Source: Parapristionchus giblindavisi
Taxonomy: Eukaryota > Nematoda > Chromadorea > Rhabditida > Diplogasteridae
DNA length: 64,000 bases
Reading direction: 5' to 3'
Assembly (NCBI GenBank): GCA_943737045.1
Contig: CALSFV010000213.1
Span: forward strand, 805,001-869,000
Position numbers and translations under genes: made by a program. Below the pieces are notes generated by a model. It saw nothing but the letters and a program-made list of their open reading frames with translations, had not been told where the DNA came from and ran no database searches. Shown here in pieces: positions 1 through 11,923 of the stretch (position 1 is its first letter; the number at the start of each line of letters is the position of its first letter).

Positions 1-171
1 AACACAAGCTTCCATAACGATCTAACTTTATGTCCTAATATCAAATTCACAATATTCTTCCATTCTGTCCATGTAAACTCATATAGAATAATATTTTACC
101 CGTAGTCCAGTAAATGTTACCCAGTTCCCGTAACTGTTACCCACTCTCGCTAACCACTCACACCACTTCAG

Positions 172-2221
172 CAGCCGTTCTTCATGCCGCTGCCTGGTAT
201 GTCCCGTCAGATCGACTTTTCCGTTCCACAGCCGATCTGGCAGCAGCCACCGCAGATGATGGGAAACCCCATGATGGGAAACCCCATGATGGGAAACCCC
301 ATGATGGGAAACCCCATGATGGGAAACCCCATGATGGGTAACCCCATCGCGGGAAGCCCCATGGGCAACATGATGGGACCCGGACCAGCGATGCCCAAAT
401 TCTGGCCTATCCCTCCTCAAGTGCAGGTATGTGGTGGATTCATAAACACACTACTTTTCCCACTATTAACCAGTCTACGTAGAAAACTAATCTGAATAAA
501 TAGAAGAAAACTAATATACACTTGATCTTCTTTATCTATCATTTAACTCAGCAATAACACTAAAGTAATATTGTACGGTCTTAAGTCTATCAAAACACAT
601 TTCGTGTGACATGATTGCAACGATATCTCCGCTCTCTGGCCTTTTTTGTAGACGAGAGAGAGTATGCTTCCAGAGACCAATCTTCTTTTTTTGCATAATT
701 GTGTTGTTTCAGTCCCAGTCATCGTTCCCAGTCCAAAATGATGATGTCTCCTCTGCCTCGTGGGGATCCCAGATGGGCGAACGAATGGGAGCCGATCTTG
801 GAGAGCAGTTCAGAGAGAACAATGTCGCCGCTCCTGCTAGACTACCATTCGGAACTCAGGTTTGATTGCTGATCTTCGATCTTTGATCTTTGGAATGATC
901 TATTATGTTCAGGAGCTTCCCCAAAACAATGTTATCGATGTAGCACCGGTGCAGAACGATGCCGCACAGGGTCTTCAGCAGCTACCATGGTGAGTTTACT
1001 TCATTTATTCATTCTATTTTCATTTAATTCATGATTTCTGTTGATTTTTATGGGAAGACTTATTGTGCAAACTACGATTCTATAATTATTCTTCTAGAAA
1101 AAATCCATAACTAAAGCTATTTTGAAAGTGATCCTTCTGACCAGCATCTCTCAGAGATAGGTTAAGCGAGTCAGACTGATCAGAGTGGTGGATTCCTTTC
1201 ATAACGCAGTTATAATAAAAATATTGTTGCAGGTACGTTCCCCAGGGATTCGAGAATGAAAGACCTGCATGGGCTGATCAGGAGAGAATCGCTAATGATG
1301 TAAGAACTTTTACTATAACTTAAAGGGACGCCACGAGCTAAATTGAAACGCTCTCGCTTTCTTAGTCTGCGAGAGAGTATTGCCAATGCGGAGAGGTTTT
1401 AAAAAAATTAAAAATTAGCTTGGAGGGTACCTTTAGCTACCAAATAATACTTAATCAATCGCTTTTCACGGTTATCGCTGTTCTTGAAAACAATTCTCAA
1501 TCATGCTTGAAAATTGTTTAAGCCACGAAAATATGCGTTTTCCAGGTCCCAGTGATCCTTCCTCATCCATCTGCCGCTGAACAGCCTATCGATTTGCCCG
1601 ACGTTCCAGAGTCTACCAACTCTCCCTCCATATCCAATGTCAACGAGCCAATTGTAAGTGACTCGAGCATACCAGCATGCTAGTCTGTCACTAGACTCTT
1701 GTATACCAGCGTGCTAGTCTGGCACCTGACTCGAGCATACCAGCTTGCAAGTCTTGATAGATAGCATGCAAGTAAGTTCGCCCAATTCAGGATGCCCCTT
1801 CTCATCTTCACGATGGTGAGGTGCAGCCGAGTGTGATCGCATGGCAACGTAGTCAGCCCGATATGGCCATTGATTCCGTTCCTGTGGCTACGGTAAGTAT
1901 TAATATCAATCGATAACTCAATGTGTTTAGAGGAATACGGTTTCGAGGAATATAACTCTGTTTAGGATTCCCCTCGTATCCGACTACCCGAGAGAGATAC
2001 TTTCGATGATGTTCCTCCACGACCAGAACACGATGATCCCAGAGTAAATTTCAATTTACTTAAATATTATCGATTAATTTTACCGATTGTTTTCTTCAGG
2101 GAAGTCTCGCCAACGATGATATCGACCCTAGTCAGGTTCTCTTCCAGGTACAGTAATCCTCAGCTACCGTAATCTCTAATAGTGTGTTTTATAGGTCGAC
2201 GAACCTCATCTCACTCCTTAA
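172..2221 (+). CDS. gene A: nine-exon Met/Gly/Asn/Pro-rich protein, function unknown, 5' end possibly outside window
   Basis: Not recognised. Exons: 172 (or ATG at 184)-426, 713-859, 913-989, 1233-1299, 1546-1653, 1791-1892, 1966-2043, 2100-2147 and 2195-2221 (TAA). Every junction is GT-AG and phase-consistent, giving 298 codons from the ATG at 184. A TTCAG acceptor ends at 171 and the codons up to the ATG are open. Either exon 1 continues an upstream exon, or this is a spliced-leader acceptor 12 nt before the start. Exon 1 carries six MMGNP repeats. The middle (SWGSQMGERMGADLG) and the Pro/Asp-rich C-terminal half show no domain I know, and no membrane segment is visible. Exons 5-9 lie inside the tandem duplication and recur at 6510-7185. 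The exon structure is strongly supported; the role is unknown. Confidence 0.8.
256..345 (+). repeat. six in-frame 15-bp coding repeats (MMGNP)
   Basis: Six tandem 15-bp units, ATGATGGGAAACCCC with one base change in the sixth, sit in frame in exon 1 of gene A. A seventh degenerate unit (IAGSP) follows at 346-360. The near-identity of the units suggests recent expansion and probable length polymorphism. Confidence 0.95.
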
Positions 2222-2571
2222 ACGCCGCATGGAACCGTAATATACTGCGCCTGCTCCATCCTCAACACCCATCCTTACCACACTCATTACGGTTACCACA
2301 AGAACTCCATCTTATTTGCGTTTTACCTATTTAATCGTTCCACATTTTCGTCAGATTTCACTCTATGAAAAGTTTTCGCCGCTTATCCTCTGTGCGGTCC
2401 ATTGCATACTGTATCCCGATGTAATACCTACTGTAGATATCAATCGATAATCGATTGCAAACAAGTAATTAGTCATTAAGCGTCAAATGAGTAGTGTGTA
2501 CATATAAAAAACGTTGTCAATCATTATCATATGTCCTACCCCGGATTGTACTCTGATACTCATTTCACATC

Positions 2572-2577
2572 AATAAA
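2572..2577 (+). terminator. candidate poly(A) signal of gene A
   Basis: AATAAA lies about 350 nt after the gene A stop, in a T/A-rich stretch. It recurs at 7536 in the second unit. Confidence 0.5.
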
Positions 2578-2859
2578 TAATGTATATCTACTTGTTTGTG
2601 TGATCAATCAATCAATTTATTCATATTGAATATAATACTATATCAAGGGAGGAGCGTTCTTCAGTTCGTCTACTGGTATTGGCCACCATTGTGCATTAAT
2701 CAAGAACTGAGGAAAAAAACAGAATTTGATTTAGTCTCTTATCTTTCCTCCTTTTCTCTCCTCATAGTCTCAAGAAGCCGTAGTGCTTCTTTCATATCTC
2801 GTCTGTAATAGCGCGCACGCCTCTACGTAGGGGGAACACTCTGCCCCTACCCCTAACTC

Positions 2860-2931
2860 TCCTCTTGGCGCAGTCGGTAGAGCGTCTGACTTGAGCCCGT
2901 TAGGTTGCGGGTTCGAATCCCGGTGGAGGTC
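2860..2931 (+). tRNA. tRNA-like sequence or tRNA pseudogene, copy 1
   Basis: A clear box A (TTGGCGCAGTCGG, about 2865) and box B (GGGTTCGAATCCC, 2909) are spaced as in a tRNA. The acceptor stem pairs only partly and the anticodon arm folds with an eight-base loop, so the anticodon is ambiguous. A tRNA pseudogene or SINE head is more likely than a working tRNA. Confidence 0.5.
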
Positions 2932-4547
2932 TATGATTATACGAATTTACTGTTCACGTTCTTATTGTCCAGTGGTGATATCTTCCCTTATGAGACTGTT
3001 TTGCTGATTTTTAGACATAACAAAATGATGAAATTATTAGTTTAAAGTGCATAGAGCTGGGATTTTTTGAAAATAATTTCAAATTTTTTTTTGAAAAAAA
3101 TACTTTATGTGTTCAAAAGGCTTTTCAAATGCATTACTTTTATCAGAACAGTGATAAAAACAGTCACGACTGCAATCAACTGAATCATGAATTCAAATTT
3201 AAATTCATTTATCATATCAGACTTAAGTCCTGAAACGTGAAAGTTATGATGCATGACTCCTGTACAAGAACGAGAGGCAAATTGATGAAACGTTCAAAAC
3301 TATTTAGTTAAATGATGCTAAGGATCAAAAATCGTATCAATAATTGTAATAGTCTCGAGGGACTTATTGTGTGCCTTTTGACCCTTAGATGTGATACTAG
3401 TTACGATCGATTTGATATAGTATTAGACTACAATTTTATCGACTATTACACTAGAACACAAGGATGATATAATAATAAATAGTAGGTTTACAATCAGTAC
3501 AAGTTGACGATGGTGTTGAAGTAGATGGTTGATTAGTAGGACATCTATTGAAGATTTGCCTCTTAAGCCATCTCTCGTAATACACCTCAAACTTGGGTAA
3601 TTAAACAACATTACGAAAAGGGGAGCAAAACGGGGACACGATAGATTTGCACAATAGTGATATGAATAGCGAAAGAACAAAGGGGGTAAGACTACCAAAG
3701 GGACAAATGGAAGACGGAAGGAAGAACGAAGACGACATCAAGAAGAAGAGCGATGACGAATCGAATAGGGCATCAATGAACGGAGGAATAGAGGATGAGC
3801 ATCGAGGAAGAAAGATGAAGGAATGGATAGGACATCCATGAGTGAATGAATATAGTTGATAGGTTATAGACAATCAGAATATATGGATGAATGATGATAG
3901 ATACATGAGATATTTGGACTTGACGAGCAATAGATGGTCAGAGAAGAAGAGGTAAACGTGTGAATGACATAGAAGCATGAGCTGTACACGATATAATGAT
4001 AATAAAGTTTGAAATAGCAGCGAGAAGTGACATACGTGTCATGAAGTTGAATGAGAGGAGAGAATGAAGAAAGAACTGCCAAGTCATCATTGTCATTTGC
4101 ATAGACACATCATTGCTCAATTTGCATCTAGAGACTGTGAGAGAGTGCGCTAGAGAGTGCGCTAGAGCGTAATTCTGATCGGCGAATATTCAAGTAGTGA
4201 TCATAATCGCTACAATAATAATCAATAATAAAGATGAGTCAACAACGCCTTGAAATAGGTTTCGCATAATCTCATCCTCAAGATGATAACAATTCTTATC
4301 TTTGTCATTGCTCGACTCACATTTCGTTTCACTCCCTGTTTCTACTCAATAATATGATCAAACCTTTGCATGGGCGTTACGAACGTTAATGTTGCCCTAG
4401 TACAATAGTTCAGGCACATTTAGATATGATCTCACATTTTAGTTAATAAAATCGAATTTCGCCTTACTTTTCATTGAATTTTCCCTTCCATACTACTACT
4501 CAAGGTTCCTTCCGAAATCACTTGTTTTTATAATATTATCGGTGTAA
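2932..4547. other. intergenic, no gene recognised
   Basis: A/T-rich sequence with a purine-rich plus-strand tract (about 3660-3840). Short open frames on both strands have no splice context, no family resemblance and no conserved start. The same stretch recurs at 7896-9511. Confidence 0.6.
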
Positions 4548-4549
4548 TA

Positions 4550-5563
4550 TAGGGCGATGTAAACAATAAATTTTGGCAAACTTGTGCTTTTTGCAGGTGT
4601 GTGACAACGGCAAACGATTGACAACTTTATCGGAGAAATTTGTTGTCAGACTTCAAAAAGTAGAACGATTGTAGTCAATGTATGAAATAAATAAATGTGG
4701 CAACAGATAGTGGCTATTTTGTAGACAGACAAGAAAACTGAGGATGATACATGTCAGAAAACATTAGTTCAGCCTCTGTAATAGCGCGGCAACAATGAAT
4801 GGCTACTCTGGTATTTTGCCACTTAGTCTACTTAAACTTTCCCACTTTAAGTAGACTTTAAGTAAACTTAAAGTGAGACGTAAGTCTACTTAAAGTGGTG
4901 TGGTATACTGTAATGCATTTCGTCGAATGTTCTTTCACTTAAAGTTTACTTAAAGTCTACTTAAAGTCTGTGACGTAGTTTAAGTAGACTTTAAGTGGCA
5001 AAATACCAGAGTAATCACGTTTTCCAACTTATAAAGAGGGCGAGGCGGATGCCAGGCGGGTTTGGTGGGCTGCATTAGAGAGGGTGTGCGTGCGAGATGG
5101 CATCAAATGATTCTCTCTGTCACACTCTCCGCCGTGTCACCAAACCTGTCTGAGGTGCGCCGCTTTGACTAATGAACTATCGTCCTCATTATTATGAGGA
5201 TATGAAAATGCACCAAAAAATGGAATGACTAGAGAAATGTGCTTCTTTCTATTCAGACAACAAAAAATATTCGTTTTGATGTCAATGAGAAGGCAAGAAT
5301 CGATTGACATCAAAAAGAAGATTTTTTGTTGTCTGACTAGAAAAAAGCACATTTCTCTGGTCATGACTTGTATCATCCTCATTTTTCTTGTCTGTCAACA
5401 GTTCATTCATTAATTGCAACCACAAATATTTATTAGACACATTGACAACAATCTGTATTAAATTTGATGTCTGACTGCAATTGGGTGCGATAAAGTTGTC
5501 AATCCTTGTCACGCACCTGCAAAAAGCACAAGTTTGCCACAATTTATTGTTTACATCACCCTA
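4550..5563. mobile_element. TE-B fold-back DNA element (copy 1) with nested TE-A
   Basis: Termini TAGGGCGATGTAAAC and its complement form long inverted repeats of more than 50 bp, flanked by TA target duplications (4548-4549 and 5564-5565). An internal hairpin is centred near 5290. The length is 806 bp without the nested TE-A. No transposase frame is present, so it is non-autonomous; TA duplication suggests a Tc1/mariner-type mobiliser. Confidence 0.85.
4806..5011. mobile_element. TE-A MITE inserted in TE-B (copy 1)
   Basis: Inverted repeats CTCTGGTATTTTGCC / GGCAAAATACCAGAG are flanked by TA. The interior is built from ACTTAAAGT/TAGACTT repeats on both strands. The empty site is visible in the third TE-B copy (about 44428), which reads GGCTAATCACG without the insert. 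Confidence 0.9.
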
Positions 5564-5651
5564 TATGTCTTATACTGTTGCAGATGAAAACTCTAACCTA
5601 GCAAGACATCACTATAACACGACTGGCCGAAATCATCTCTACTTATACTGA

Positions 5652-6345
5652 ATGTCGCTTCCATACAACATTTCTAATAGATTAGTTCGAAGATTGAGAC
5701 ATATTTCAAAGCTGAACAATGACACGATCAAACTTCTGACGAAAGAACACTTCACAATAACGGAGGTTTGGTAACAGATGCTTATCCTGCTTGCAGAGAA
5801 AATCATATAAAGACAAATACATCGTCTCGAGTTTCGTTGTAACCTTTATTCTTATTCTTTATCATATATGTAAAACAGAATGGTCATAGTGTTTGTTTAT
5901 CTCTCCCTTTTTCATCTCTGTTTCTCTTCTCTCTCCTATCTTCCCTCTTCCTCTTCTCTCTCTTTCTGTCTTTTTCCTTCTCTCTCTTCTCTCTAATTGA
6001 AAGAACCCTCATCTGTAACCCGGACTACTGTGCGAAGTACCCCCGATAGAGCTTCCAAAATGTTCGAGAAACATTCACAACATTGAGCTCTGCCTTGGCG
6101 GAGCTCGCGGCTGGTTCCATCATATTATATGTACGATATGGTTGTTGGGTTCATTGGCAGTGTGGCATACATTGAATACACATCAATAACCGAACATGAA
6201 AATGTTGCCTACTAGTAGAGAAATTCAATTTTGATCTGCTTTTTTTGTTGTTTATATTATAGGCCGATATTTCCGATTGCAATATAGATGTGTCTTCCCT
6301 GTCTGTTCTTCTTTCTCATTCACTTGACAAACTATCGACTGCCAT
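5652..6345 (+). pseudogene. 5' fragment of zyg-11-like gene in unit 1
   Basis: Exon 1 (5652-5765) is identical to the functional copy. Exon 2 (from 6263) is cut at 6345 by the duplication junction and reads into gene A intron 4, where a stop follows within about 15 codons. Exon 1 ends in phase 0, as does the preceding gene A exon, so a transcript joining zyg-11-like exon 1 to gene A exon 5 (6510) would stay in frame. That fusion is inference. Confidence 0.85.
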
Positions 6346-6509
6346 GCCAATGCGGAGAGGTTTTAAAAAAATTAAAAATTAGCTTGGAGGGTACCTTTAG
6401 CTACCAAATAATACTTAATCAATCGCTTTTCACGGTTATCGCTGTTCTTGAAAACAATTCTCAATCATGCTTGAAAATTGTTTAAGCCACGAAAATATGC
6501 GTTTTCCAG

Positions 6510-7185
6510 GTCCCAGTGATCCTTCCTCATCCATCTGCCGCTGAACAGCCTATCGATTTGCCCGACGTTCCAGAGTCTACCAACTCTCCCTCCATATCCA
6601 ATGTCAACGAGCCAATTGTAAGTGACTCGAGCATACCAGCATGCTAGTCTGTCACTAGACTCTTGTATACCAGCGTGCTAGTCTGGCACCTGACTCGAGC
6701 ATACCAGCTTGCAAGTCTTGATAGATAGCATGCAAGTAAGTTCGCCCAATTCAGGATGCCCCTTCTCATCTTCACGATGGTGAGGTGCAGCCGAGTGTGA
6801 TCGCATGGCAACGTAGTCAGCCCGATATGGCCATTGATTCCGTTCCTGTGGCTACGGTAAGTATTAATATCAATCGATAACTCAATGTGTTTAGAGGAAT
6901 ACGGTTTCGAGGAATATAACTCTGTTTAGGATTCCCCTCGTATCCGACTACCCGAGAGAGATACTTTCGATGATGTTCCTCCACGACCAGAACACGATGA
7001 TCCCAGAGTAAATTTCAATTTACTTAAATATTATCGATTAATTTTACCGATTGTTTTCTTCAGGGAAGTCTCGCCAACGATGATATCGACCCTAGTCAGG
7101 TTCTCTTCCAGGTACAGTAATCCTCAGCTACCGTAATCTCTAATAGTGTGTTTTATAGGTCGACGAACCTCATCTCACTCCTTAA
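6510..7185 (+). pseudogene. gene A exons 5-9, duplicated copy
   Basis: Exons at 6510-6617, 6755-6856, 6930-7007, 7064-7111 and 7159-7185 match gene A exons 5-9 with all splice sites kept, but exons 1-4 are absent. The only promoter immediately upstream belongs to the duplicated zyg-11-like fragment, so this is a 5'-truncated copy unless it is read as a chimera. Confidence 0.85.
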
Positions 7186-7823
7186 ACGCCGCATGGAACC
7201 GTAATATACTGCGCCTGCTCCATCCTCAACACCCATCCTTACCACACTCATTACGGTTACCACAAGAACTCCATCTTATTTGCGTTTTACCTATTTAATC
7301 GTTCCACATTTTCGTCAGATTTCACTCTATGAAAAGTTTTCGCCGCTTATCCTCTGTGCGGTCCATTGCATACTGTATCCCGATGTAATACCTACTGTAG
7401 ATATCAATCGATAATCGATTGCAAACAAGTAATTAGTCATTAAGCGTCAAATGAGTAGTGTGTACATATAAAAAACGTTGTCAATCATTATCATATGTCC
7501 TACCCCGGATTGTACTCTGATACTCATTTCACATCAATAAATAATGTATATCTACTTGTTTGTGTGATCAATCAATCAATTTATTCATATTGAATATAAT
7601 ACTATATCAAGGGAGGAGCGTTCTTCAGTTCGTCTACTGGTATTGGCCACCATTGTGCATTAATCAAGAACTGAGGAAAAAAACAGAATTTGATTTAGTC
7701 TCTTATCTTTCCTCCTTTTCTCTCCTCATAGTCTCAAGAAGCCGTAGTGCTTCTTTCATATCTCGTCTGTAATAGCGCGCACGCCTCTACGTAGGGGGAA
7801 CACTCTGCCCCTACCCCTAACTC

Positions 7824-7895
7824 TCCTCTTGGCGCAGTCGGTAGAGCGTCTGACTTGAGCCCGTTAGGTTGCGGGTTCGAATCCCGGTGGAGGTC
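7824..7895 (+). tRNA. tRNA-like sequence or tRNA pseudogene, copy 2
   Basis: Identical to 2860-2931, carried by the second duplication unit. Confidence 0.5.
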
Positions 7896-9513
7896 TATGA
7901 TTATACGAATTTACTGTTCACGTTCTTATTGTCCAGTGGTGATATCTTCCCTTATGAGACTGTTTTGCTGATTTTTAGACATAACAAAATGATGAAATTA
8001 TTAGTTTAAAGTGCATAGAGCTGGGATTTTTTGAAAATAATTTCAAATTTTTTTTTGAAAAAAATACTTTATGTGTTCAAAAGGCTTTTCAAATGCATTA
8101 CTTTTATCAGAACAGTGATAAAAACAGTCACGACTGCAATCAACTGAATCATGAATTCAAATTTAAATTCATTTATCATATCAGACTTAAGTCCTGAAAC
8201 GTGAAAGTTATGATGCATGACTCCTGTACAAGAACGAGAGGCAAATTGATGAAACGTTCAAAACTATTTAGTTAAATGATGCTAAGGATCAAAAATCGTA
8301 TCAATAATTGTAATAGTCTCGAGGGACTTATTGTGTGCCTTTTGACCCTTAGATGTGATACTAGTTACGATCGATTTGATATAGTATTAGACTACAATTT
8401 TATCGACTATTACACTAGAACACAAGGATGATATAATAATAAATAGTAGGTTTACAATCAGTACAAGTTGACGATGGTGTTGAAGTAGATGGTTGATTAG
8501 TAGGACATCTATTGAAGATTTGCCTCTTAAGCCATCTCTCGTAATACACCTCAAACTTGGGTAATTAAACAACATTACGAAAAGGGGAGCAAAACGGGGA
8601 CACGATAGATTTGCACAATAGTGATATGAATAGCGAAAGAACAAAGGGGGTAAGACTACCAAAGGGACAAATGGAAGACGGAAGGAAGAACGAAGACGAC
8701 ATCAAGAAGAAGAGCGATGACGAATCGAATAGGGCATCAATGAACGGAGGAATAGAGGATGAGCATCGAGGAAGAAAGATGAAGGAATGGATAGGACATC
8801 CATGAGTGAATGAATATAGTTGATAGGTTATAGACAATCAGAATATATGGATGAATGATGATAGATACATGAGATATTTGGACTTGACGAGCAATAGATG
8901 GTCAGAGAAGAAGAGGTAAACGTGTGAATGACATAGAAGCATGAGCTGTACACGATATAATGATAATAAAGTTTGAAATAGCAGCGAGAAGTGACATACG
9001 TGTCATGAAGTTGAATGAGAGGAGAGAATGAAGAAAGAACTGCCAAGTCATCATTGTCATTTGCATAGACACATCATTGCTCAATTTGCATCTAGAGACT
9101 GTGAGAGAGTGCGCTAGAGAGTGCGCTAGAGCGTAATTCTGATCGGCGAATATTCAAGTAGTGATCATAATCGCTACAATAATAATCAATAATAAAGATG
9201 AGTCAACAACGCCTTGAAATAGGTTTCGCATAATCTCATCCTCAAGATGATAACAATTCTTATCTTTGTCATTGCTCGACTCACATTTCGTTTCACTCCC
9301 TGTTTCTACTCAATAATATGATCAAACCTTTGCATGGGCGTTACGAACGTTAATGTTGCCCTAGTACAATAGTTCAGGCACATTTAGATATGATCTCACA
9401 TTTTAGTTAATAAAATCGAATTTCGCCTTACTTTTCATTGAATTTTCCCTTCCATACTACTACTCAAGGTTCCTTCCGAAATCACTTGTTTTTATAATAT
9501 TATCGGTGTAATA

Positions 9514-10527
9514 TAGGGCGATGTAAACAATAAATTTTGGCAAACTTGTGCTTTTTGCAGGTGTGTGACAACGGCAAACGATTGACAACTTTATCGGAGA
9601 AATTTGTTGTCAGACTTCAAAAAGTAGAACGATTGTAGTCAATGTATGAAATAAATAAATGTGGCAACAGATAGTGGCTATTTTGTAGACAGACAAGAAA
9701 ACTGAGGATGATACATGTCAGAAAACATTAGTTCAGCCTCTGTAATAGCGCGGCAACAATGAATGGCTACTCTGGTATTTTGCCACTTAGTCTACTTAAA
9801 CTTTCCCACTTTAAGTAGACTTTAAGTAAACTTAAAGTGAGACGTAAGTCTACTTAAAGTGGTGTGGTATACTGTAATGCATTTCGTCGAATGTTCTTTC
9901 ACTTAAAGTTTACTTAAAGTCTACTTAAAGTCTGTGACGTAGTTTAAGTAGACTTTAAGTGGCAAAATACCAGAGTAATCACGTTTTCCAACTTATAAAG
10001 AGGGCGAGGCGGATGCCAGGCGGGTTTGGTGGACTGCATTAGAGAGGGTGTGCGTGCGAGATGGCATCAAATGATTCTCTCTGTCACACTCTCCGCCGTG
10101 TCACCAAACCTGTCTGAGGTGCGCCGCTTTGACTAATGAACTATCGTCCTCATTATTATGAGGATATGAAAATGCACCAAAAAATGGAATGACTAGAGAA
10201 ATGTGCTTCTTTCTATTCAGACAACAAAAAATATTCGTTTTGATGTCAATGAGAAGGCAAGAATCGATTGACATCAAAAAGAAGATTTTTTGTTGTCTGA
10301 CTAGAAAAAAGCACATTTCTCTGGTCATGACTTGTATCATCCTCATTTTTCTTGTCTGTCAACAGTTCATTCATTAATTGCAACCACAAATATTTATTAG
10401 ACACATTGACAACAATCTGTATTAAATTTGATGTCTGACTGCAATTGGGTGCGATAAAGTTGTCAATCCTTGTCACGCACCTGCAAAAAGCACAAGTTTG
10501 CCACAATTTATTGTTTACATCACCCTA
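9514..10527. mobile_element. TE-B fold-back element (copy 2) with nested TE-A
   Basis: Unit 2 equivalent of 4550-5563. Its right end lies only 89 bp before the zyg-11-like start codon, so the element forms the immediate upstream region of that gene. Confidence 0.85.
9770..9975. mobile_element. TE-A MITE (copy 2)
   Basis: Unit 2 copy of the TE-A at 4806-5011, inside TE-B; the insertion predates the tandem duplication. Confidence 0.9.
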
Positions 10528-10540
10528 TATGTCTTATACT

Positions 10541-10565
10541 GTTGCAGATGAAAACTCTAACCTAG
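10541..10565 (+). promoter_or_regulatory. candidate trans-splice acceptor and short upstream ORF of the zyg-11-like gene
   Basis: GTTGCAG at 10541-10547 is an acceptor-like site with no donor needed upstream, as at nematode spliced-leader sites. It is followed by a five-codon ORF (ATG at 10548, TAG at 10563-10565) before the main ATG at 10616. Both lie within 40 bp of the TE-B end. Use of the site is inference. Confidence 0.35.
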
Positions 10566-10615
10566 CAAGACATCACTATAACACGACTGGCCGAAATCAT
10601 CTCTACTTATACTGA

Positions 10616-11840
10616 ATGTCGCTTCCATACAACATTTCTAATAGATTAGTTCGAAGATTGAGACATATTTCAAAGCTGAACAATGACACGATCAAACTTC
10701 TGACGAAAGAACACTTCACAATAACGGAGGTTTGGTAACAGATGCTTATCCTGCTTGCAGAGAAAATCATATAAAGACAAATACATCGTCTCGAGTTTCG
10801 TTGTAACCTTTATTCTTATTCTTTATCATATATGTAAAACAGAATGGTCATAGTGTTTGTTTATCTCTCCCTTTTTCATCTCTGTTTCTCTTCTCTCTCC
10901 TATCTTCCCTCTTCCTCTTCTCTCTCTTTCTGTCTTTTTCCTTCTCTCTCTTCTCTCTAATTGAAAGAACCCTCATCTGTAACCCGGACTACTGTACGAA
11001 GTACCCCCGATAGAGCTTCCAAAATGTTCGAGAAACATTCACAACATTGAGCTCTGCCTTGGCGGAGCTCGCGGCTGGTTCCATCATATTATATGTACGA
11101 TATGGTTGTTGGGTTCATTGGCAGTGTGGCATACATTGAATACACATCAATAACCGAACATGAAAATGTTGCCTACTAGTAGAGAAATTCAATTTTGATC
11201 TGCTTTTTTGTTGTTTATATTATAGGCCGATATTTCCGATTGCAATATAGATGTGTCTTCCCTGTCTGTTCTTCTTTCTCATTCACTTGACAAACTATCG
11301 ACTGCCATCTATTATAATCACGGTGAGTATTTTCCGTGTAAAATGTATCGGTGTGAAAAAATAATTAGTCTTGCGCCTTGAAGGAAATATTAAAGGTGGA
11401 AATATTTTCCCTCGAACATTTCCGTGAAGAAATTGCGAAGACTGAAAGAAAAATTTTATTCACGGTTTTCTTTTCTGCTGAATATGTGTATTGATTGATA
11501 AAGAAGTGATTCAATCATCTGGAAGCAGCGCTCTTTTTCTATTTTATTTTGACTTGCAACGATAATCCGTTCACTTTTGTAACTTTTAAATAGAGAAAAT
11601 TGTATAACTGATACATTTTATAACTATTTTGTTATATTTCAGTACCATGGAATGGCACAAAGCCTTCGTTTACGATTAATAGTACATCAATAACGTATTG
11701 GGATCTTACAGATTTATACTATATAACCAACGCCGACTTACTAGAATCGGTTAGTGACTTTTAATAATTACATGTTCTTCTTAATTGTATCCATTGTTTC
11801 TGCTTTTTTAAACCTGTATTGTTTCATGCTGAGCATGTCG

Positions 11841-11923
<83 letters not shown>

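Larger units (their letters stand above)
1382..6345. repeat. tandem duplication, unit 1 (4964 bp)
   Basis: The sequence from GCCAATGCGG (1382) to ACTGCCAT (6345) repeats immediately as 6346-11308. I saw only three differences: G/A near 5070, G/A near 6034, and one T in a run near 6241. The unit runs from intron 4 of gene A to the middle of exon 2 of the zyg-11-like gene. The junction at 6345/6346 joins these two unrelated positions with at most one base of microhomology. Confidence 0.97.
6346..11308. repeat. tandem duplication, unit 2 (4963 bp)
   Basis: Second copy of the unit. It carries exons 5-9 of gene A without its promoter or first four exons, the tRNA-like sequence, TE-B with its nested TE-A, and the true 5' end of the zyg-11-like gene, which continues past 11308. 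Confidence 0.97.

Noticed and set aside
79..420. 113-codon frame on the minus strand rich in His-Gly-Val-Ser repeats
   Set aside because: It is the antisense shadow of the MMGNP coding repeat of gene A.
2860..2931. Functional tRNA gene
   Set aside because: Boxes A and B are good, but the acceptor and anticodon stems pair poorly and the anticodon cannot be set; kept only as tRNA-like.
3423..4120. Open frames of 60-91 codons in the intergenic part of the tandem unit
   Set aside because: They arise from a purine-rich tract read on both strands, with no splice signals or recognisable domain.
5137..5542. Overlapping open frames of 62-86 codons on both strands, recurring at 10101 and 43901
   Set aside because: They are mirror translations of the TE-B internal hairpin; each pair of frames reads the same palindrome.
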